Assembly: GCF_000620305.1 (NCBI RefSeq)
Contig: NZ_KK211101.1
Span: 186,001-250,000, forward strand
Length of the DNA stretch: 64,000 nucleotides
DNA from: Desulfitibacter alkalitolerans DSM 16504
GTDB lineage: Bacteria > Bacillota > DSM-16504 > Desulfitibacterales > Desulfitibacteraceae
Reading direction: 5' to 3'
The position numbers and the translations under genes were made by a program. The notes beneath the pieces are model-generated. The model was not told the DNA's origin. It was given only the letters and a program-made list of their open reading frames with translations, and searched no databases. Below, in pieces: positions 60,338 to 64,000 of this stretch (positions are counted from its first letter, which is position 1; the number at the start of each line of letters is the position of its first letter).

Positions 60338-60568
60338 ATGAAAAAATTAATCAATTCTATCAAGGGCAAATCCCTTGAGATGGCAGTAAGAACAAGGAGA
60401 ATATTAATGGATAAACGCGGCGAAGGCTTTGTGGATACGGCAATTAAAATTTTAATTGCTGTTGTCATCGGCGCTCTGCTCCTCGCCGGGCTTTATGCGC
60501 TCTTTGGAGAAATGATTATGCCGGAATTACGCGACCGTATTCAAGACATGTTCAACTATGGCGGTTAA
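60338..60568 (+). CDS. DUF6133-type small membrane protein
   Basis: A 76-residue protein with a basic N-terminal part, RGEGFVDTAIKILIAVVIGALLLAGLYALFGE (one membrane helix) and the C-terminal MPELRDRIQDMFNYGG that is typical of DUF6133. Such proteins occur just before the VirB6 and VirB4 genes in Clostridia ICEs; they may be pilin-like. It is the last ICE gene seen before the Tn554-like segment. AAGGAAG lies upstream. Confidence 0.8.
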   Translation: MKKLINSIKGKSLEMAVRTRRILMDKRGEGFVDTAIKILIAVVIGALLLAGLYALFGEMIMPELRDRIQDMFNYGG

Positions 60569-60610
60569 GAGCATCCTTTTCCTGTGAAAACACAGGGCAT
60601 GCTATACTTT

Positions 60611-60646
60611 TTCTGACCAGGCAAAAAATAATCCGCCTGGTCAGAA
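60611..60646. repeat. Perfect 12-bp inverted repeat before the Tn554-like genes
   Basis: TTCTGACCAGGC (60,611-60,622) and GCCTGGTCAGAA (60,635-60,646) with a 12-nt spacer lie just before the first recombinase gene, with AAAGGGG following. It could be a recombinase binding site near the element end or an attenuator. Confidence 0.6.
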
Positions 60647-60658
60647 AGGGGTCATGTC

Positions 60659-61825
60659 ATGAAAAATGATAAGAAAAGGTTCAAGCTTGTGCGCTTTGCC
60701 TTTGAAACACAGTCCGACGGAATGGTTTACAGGTATATGATTACCGACTATCAGATTCCCATGTTTGAGATCAACCAATGGATCGAGAGCAGGAGCCTCC
60801 AAAATGCCAACACCGGAAAAGAGTATGCCAAAAAGCTGGTGGTGTACCTGAACTATCTCCATAGTATCGGCGTGGAGTACGATACCGCCACCAACAGGCA
60901 TGTGAAAAGCTTTATTCACTATCTGCTTTATGGCGGTCTTGAGGAACTCAAGCTGAAATTCCTTGAAACGGAGATCGTCTGCGCCACAGCCGGCAGGTAC
61001 CTGACAGCCATAACGGAGCTGTACAAATGGCTTGCCAACAATTATGAAACCAACATCACGTTTCAAACAAAAACAGATACATACAGGGCGAGGAAATCCT
61101 TCCTGTATGGCCAAATTTATTCCTGCGACTACCAGTACATCCTTGACAGCAGCCTGCCGCGGCAAAAGTCCCGCCGGGAATATATCAAGTGGTATTCGGA
61201 GGCGGAAAAGGATGCGCTGTGCAGCCATTTTGAAACGCTGCGGGATGAGGCGGTATTCCGCATTACGCTGGAGGGTTTCCGGATCGATGAAGTGCTGAGT
61301 ATGCAGCTCCAGCACTATGATCCGGTGGAACAAACCATCCGGCCCTCACGTTCCAAGGGGAAACAAAGCGCCCGGTCAGGCCGGGACAATCCCCTTAGAG
61401 TGGTTGCGCTGCCCTCAGAGCTTTGCGAGCTGCTCAACCGGTACATCCAGACCGAGAGAATGATTGCGGAAAACGAGAGCGGCGTCATCAGCGATTTTCT
61501 TTTCATCAACCTGCAGCGGGACAGTACACAGGGGAAGCCGCTTCGCTACGGCAATTACTATGCCATCCTGAAAAGATGCGCCCAAAGGGCAGGCCTTGAC
61601 CCTGAGAAAATACGAACGCACAGCGGACGCAGTACAAAGGTGATGGAGTATCTGGAGCGTCAGGCACTCCATCCGGAGGATGGCATCACCGATGCCGTCA
61701 TTATGGAGAGCTTCGGCTGGCGCTCTGCCGATTCCATCGTCCACTACCGGAACCACAACAATCAGGTCATAGCCAAAGCGGTTATGGAAAAGCTGCACCG
61801 GAAGAAAGGTGGCGCCAATGATTAA
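60659..61825 (+). CDS. Tyrosine recombinase, Tn554 TnpA-like
   Basis: A 388-residue recombinase with a core-binding domain (about 30-135, LESRSLQNANTGKEYAKKLVVYLNYLHSIGVEYD type) and a catalytic domain: LEGFRIDEVLSMQL (Arg), KIRTHSGRSTKVMEYL (His-x-x-Arg), ESFGWRSADSIVHYRNHN with the nucleophile Tyr. The gene is visibly richer in GC than the ICE genes before it. It overlaps the next recombinase gene by 8 nt, the arrangement of tnpA-tnpB in Tn554. Confidence 0.85.
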   Translation: MKNDKKRFKLVRFAFETQSDGMVYRYMITDYQIPMFEINQWIESRSLQNANTGKEYAKKLVVYLNYLHSIGVEYDTATNRHVKSFIHYLLYGGLEELKLKFLETEIVCATAGRYLTAITELYKWLANNYETNITFQTKTDTYRARKSFLYGQIYSCDYQYILDSSLPRQKSRREYIKWYSEAEKDALCSHFETLRDEAVFRITLEGFRIDEVLSMQLQHYDPVEQTIRPSRSKGKQSARSGRDNPLRVVALPSELCELLNRYIQTERMIAENESGVISDFLFINLQRDSTQGKPLRYGNYYAILKRCAQRAGLDPEKIRTHSGRSTKVMEYLERQALHPEDGITDAVIMESFGWRSADSIVHYRNHNNQVIAKAVMEKLHRKKGGAND

Positions 61826-64000
61826 ACTGCTTGAGATTAAGACTTGTACCGCCTTTTGGGACATAGATGGGACTGTCCTGCGTTTTCAGAGGCGAAAGCG
61901 CGTCGATGACGAGCTGACGGGCCGGACGATAGAGCGGTACCGGGAACTGCTGCTGAATGAAACCTACAAAAGCTGCCCGCAAATGCTCCGCGACATTGCC
62001 TGCATCTTAACGGACAACATTCTGGCACGAATCGGCATTGAGGTGTATCAAAAGCAATTTTTGAAAATGTTTGAGCACTATTCAAAGCTCTATGTCGAGC
62101 AATGGGAACAAGCCGGAAGATGCTTTGTTTCCAACAAAACGGCCATGTTTCCTGTTTTTGAGTTCATGTTCCGAAACAGGCTGGTTGAACAGCCGGATAG
62201 TCCGATTACGATCTTGAGAGACATCCCCTGTGACAGCAAGATCTTTTTGAATATCTTTGAGGAATGCTTTTCATCCTTCTGGGCAGACAAGATCAGGGAG
62301 AAGGTTCTGAAACAAGAAACACTTGCCCCCATCCGGGAACGGATTGGGCCTCTGAGAACGACACAATACCTTTGTCTTCTGCCGGAGACTGTCATCACAG
62401 ATTACCTCAAAACCATTGCAGGAAGATTTACGCAGCAGCGCAGGCTCATCACTACGCAAAGCTTCTGCCTCGAACTGCTTGGCAGCGATACATCCATTTC
62501 CGGCCCGCGTTTTCATCCAAGGTTTGTAACACTGGTTGCTGCCGCAGTTAGCCGCGAGTTTGAAATCCAGTGCCAAAAATTCATTGCTGAAAACCACCTG
62601 CAGTTTGATATGTCCAGTGACAAGTGGACGCTCTTCCATAGGCACGGACCCTCCCTGCACCGGGAAACCATTGATTTTACAGGAATTCATTCACCTTCCC
62701 TGCGGCTTGAAATCAAATATTTCATGAAGCACAGATATTACAGCATCACCGCCGACAAAGACCGTTCCATTACTACCTTGGCGTACGCGACCAATCTGCT
62801 CACGGATAACAATCCAAACATTCATTTTTTCGCGGATGTGGATGACGTCGATGTCCGGGCGCTGTATATGAGCATGGAGCGCAGATATGGACAGACAACC
62901 GGAGGAAAGTCGGTGTCCAATATCATGCGGGTTTTCAGTATTTTATCGGTACTCATGGAATATCTGATGAGCGATCATCGGGATGAAGCAATGCGCAGCC
63001 CGGTTCCGCAAGACAACCCCTTTTCCCGTTACCGGTTTCATAACGCAAAGGACTACAAGGTACGGACCGCCGTTATTCCGGAGGCTGTTGCGGAGCAGAT
63101 CGATGAGCATCTGGATGAGCTTGACCCGGTGCAGGCTCTGCTGTACCGGATTTTCTCCGCCACAGGCATGCGTATGAAGGAGGTGCTTTTTCTGGAGTCG
63201 GACTGTCTGGAACCGTCACAGTATGAGGGCGTTGTCCAGCTTAAGTACAAGCAGTATAAAACCCTGACCGCCAGACGGAAGGCTGGTGTGCCGGATTATC
63301 ACAGAGTGCTCATTTTAAAAGAACTGGCAGACGAAATCTCGGGACAGATTCACAAAACGAAAGAGTGGCGAAAGGAACTTGGCGTGCCGTATCTGTTTGT
63401 CAACAAGCGGCCGAATTTTCGGGCAAGCATGATCAGTATGAGCAATTATCTGCTGGTCATCAACAGGCTCATTAAAAAATATGACCTCCGTGATGAAAAC
63501 GGCCGGCTATGGCATTTTACCAGCAAGCAGCAGCGCAAAACACTGACGGTTACCCTGATTGAAAACGGAGCGTCCGTGGATGAGCTAGCTTACTGGCTCG
63601 GACATCTCAGCAGAAGCACTGCCTCAAACTACTATGCCGAAGTCCGGAAAATGAAGCTGGCGGAACTCAATACCAGCTTCTTCCGGGAAAAATTTGATCT
63701 TCTGCTGTCGGATGAACAGCTTGCGGAGTACACAGAGGAAGAACGCAGGCTGTTGTATATGGATTTCCGGCTGGAGCAGCGGCGGGTGGAGTTTGGCTTC
63801 TGCCTGAAAAAGCTGGCCGATGGCGGCTGTACAAGCAGGAGCAGCCTGATCAACTGTGTAAACTGCAAAAATCTTTGTACAGGACCCAAGTATCTTCCGT
63901 ACTGGCAGAGTCTCATGAACGGACAGCGCGAGGTTGTGAACAGCCTCCTCGCCGCTTATGCTGAGGCTGGTATTACGGGCTATCAGGAATTCAGGGAATA
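61818..64000 (+). CDS. Large tyrosine recombinase, Tn554 TnpB-like (3' end outside window)
   Basis: An open frame from ATG 61,818 to the window edge, at least 727 codons. The first residues are MIKLLEIKTCTAFWDIDG. A long N-terminal region is followed by a catalytic domain: FSATGMRMKEVLFLESD (Arg), WHFTSKQQRKTLTVTLIENG (His...Arg), YWLGHLSRSTASNYYAEV (Tyr), and a Cys cluster INCVNCKNLCTGPKYLPYW typical of TnpB-type recombinases. It starts 8 nt inside the preceding gene. High GC content agrees with a separate origin. TnpC would be expected beyond the edge. Confidence 0.85.
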   Translation, partial: MIKLLEIKTCTAFWDIDGTVLRFQRRKRVDDELTGRTIERYRELLLNETYKSCPQMLRDIACILTDNILARIGIEVYQKQFLKMFEHYSKLYVEQWEQAGRCFVSNKTAMFPVFEFMFRNRLVEQPDSPITILRDIPCDSKIFLNIFEECFSSFWADKIREKVLKQETLAPIRERIGPLRTTQYLCLLPETVITDYLKTIAGRFTQQRRLITTQSFCLELLGSDTSISGPRFHPRFVTLVAAAVSREFEIQCQKFIAENHLQFDMSSDKWTLFHRHGPSLHRETIDFTGIHSPSLRLEIKYFMKHRYYSITADKDRSITTLAYATNLLTDNNPNIHFFADVDDVDVRALYMSMERRYGQTTGGKSVSNIMRVFSILSVLMEYLMSDHRDEAMRSPVPQDNPFSRYRFHNAKDYKVRTAVIPEAVAEQIDEHLDELDPVQALLYRIFSATGMRMKEVLFLESDCLEPSQYEGVVQLKYKQYKTLTARRKAGVPDYHRVLILKELADEISGQIHKTKEWRKELGVPYLFVNKRPNFRASMISMSNYLLVINRLIKKYDLRDENGRLWHFTSKQQRKTLTVTLIENGASVDELAYWLGHLSRSTASNYYAEVRKMKLAELNTSFFREKFDLLLSDEQLAEYTEEERRLLYMDFRLEQRRVEFGFCLKKLADGGCTSRSSLINCVNCKNLCTGPKYLPYWQSLMNGQREVVNSLLAAYAEAGITGYQEFRE

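Larger units (their letters stand above)
36686..60568 (+). mobile_element. Left part of an integrative conjugative element (ICE)
   Basis: A one-directional run of ParA, ParB, methylase-helicase/TnpV, Toprim protein, MobC-like protein, relaxase, VirD4 and small pilus-associated proteins. These are the conjugation and maintenance genes of Clostridia ICEs. The left att site is not visible, and the usual VirB6, VirB4 and peptidase genes do not appear before 60,600, where a different element starts. Confidence 0.85.

Noticed and set aside
60659-61825. The Tn554-like recombinases as the ICE's own integrase
   Set aside because: Composition differs from the ICE genes, and the position in the middle of the conjugation module and the TnpA-TnpB overlap fit a separate element better; not fully excluded.

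Overview
The window looks like a chromosomal segment from an anaerobic, endospore-forming, low-GC Firmicute of the Clostridia. The evidence is the spore photoproduct lyase tail at the left edge, AT-rich codon use, strong Shine-Dalgarno sites, SLH-domain surface protein, Firmicute-type two-component genes and Clostridia-type conjugative and transposon modules. I cannot name the species from the sequence.

Layout. 1-5,940 is ordinary chromosome: splB end, mobB, an FmdB zinc ribbon, a MidA-type methyltransferase, speE-speB (polyamines), then a tRNA operon (Asp, Phe, Gly, Cys, Leu) behind a textbook sigma-A promoter. 5,935-17,214 is accessory DNA bounded by a 12-bp repeat of the tRNA-Leu 3' end, which suggests integration at that tRNA. 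It holds a decayed gene, a PIN-type toxin-antitoxin pair and an IS21-like operon (small ORF, istB, istA, a ParB-like gene and another ORF). The istA gene is cut by a 4.4-kb recombinase-in-trio (RIT) element with 87-88 bp imperfect terminal inverted repeats.

17,350-36,600 is a patchwork: an IS4-type remnant, an MNT-HEPN pair, an ECF sigma/DUF4367 gene pair whose second gene is split by a complete 3.9-kb TGTAG-ended transposon with 5-bp target duplications, a divergent exported protein under an apparent ECF promoter, a secreted zinc phospholipase C, XRE/ImmA-type regulators, a three-gene cassette ending in a HEPN-like protein, and a two-component system followed by a large lipoprotein gene.

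36,686-60,568 is the left part of an integrative conjugative element (ICE): ParA, ParB, a 2,445-aa methylase-helicase with a TnpV gene overprinted in another frame, a Toprim protein, a putative oriT, MobC-like and relaxase genes, three paralogous genes of unknown role, a 1,426-aa SLH adhesin, a DUF4406 protein, a two-part VirD4 coupling protein, a VirB2-like protein and two DUF6133-type small proteins. From about 60,600 a visibly GC-richer Tn554-like pair of tyrosine recombinases begins and runs off the right edge, in the place where the remaining secretion genes would be expected.

The most remarkable items are the nested mobile elements with exactly readable boundaries (RIT inside istA; TGTAG transposon inside a putative anti-sigma gene), a RIT recombinase with four tandem N-terminal modules, the overprinted tnpV, and the HEPN-like cassette. 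Identifications rest on motif recognition, not on database searches.
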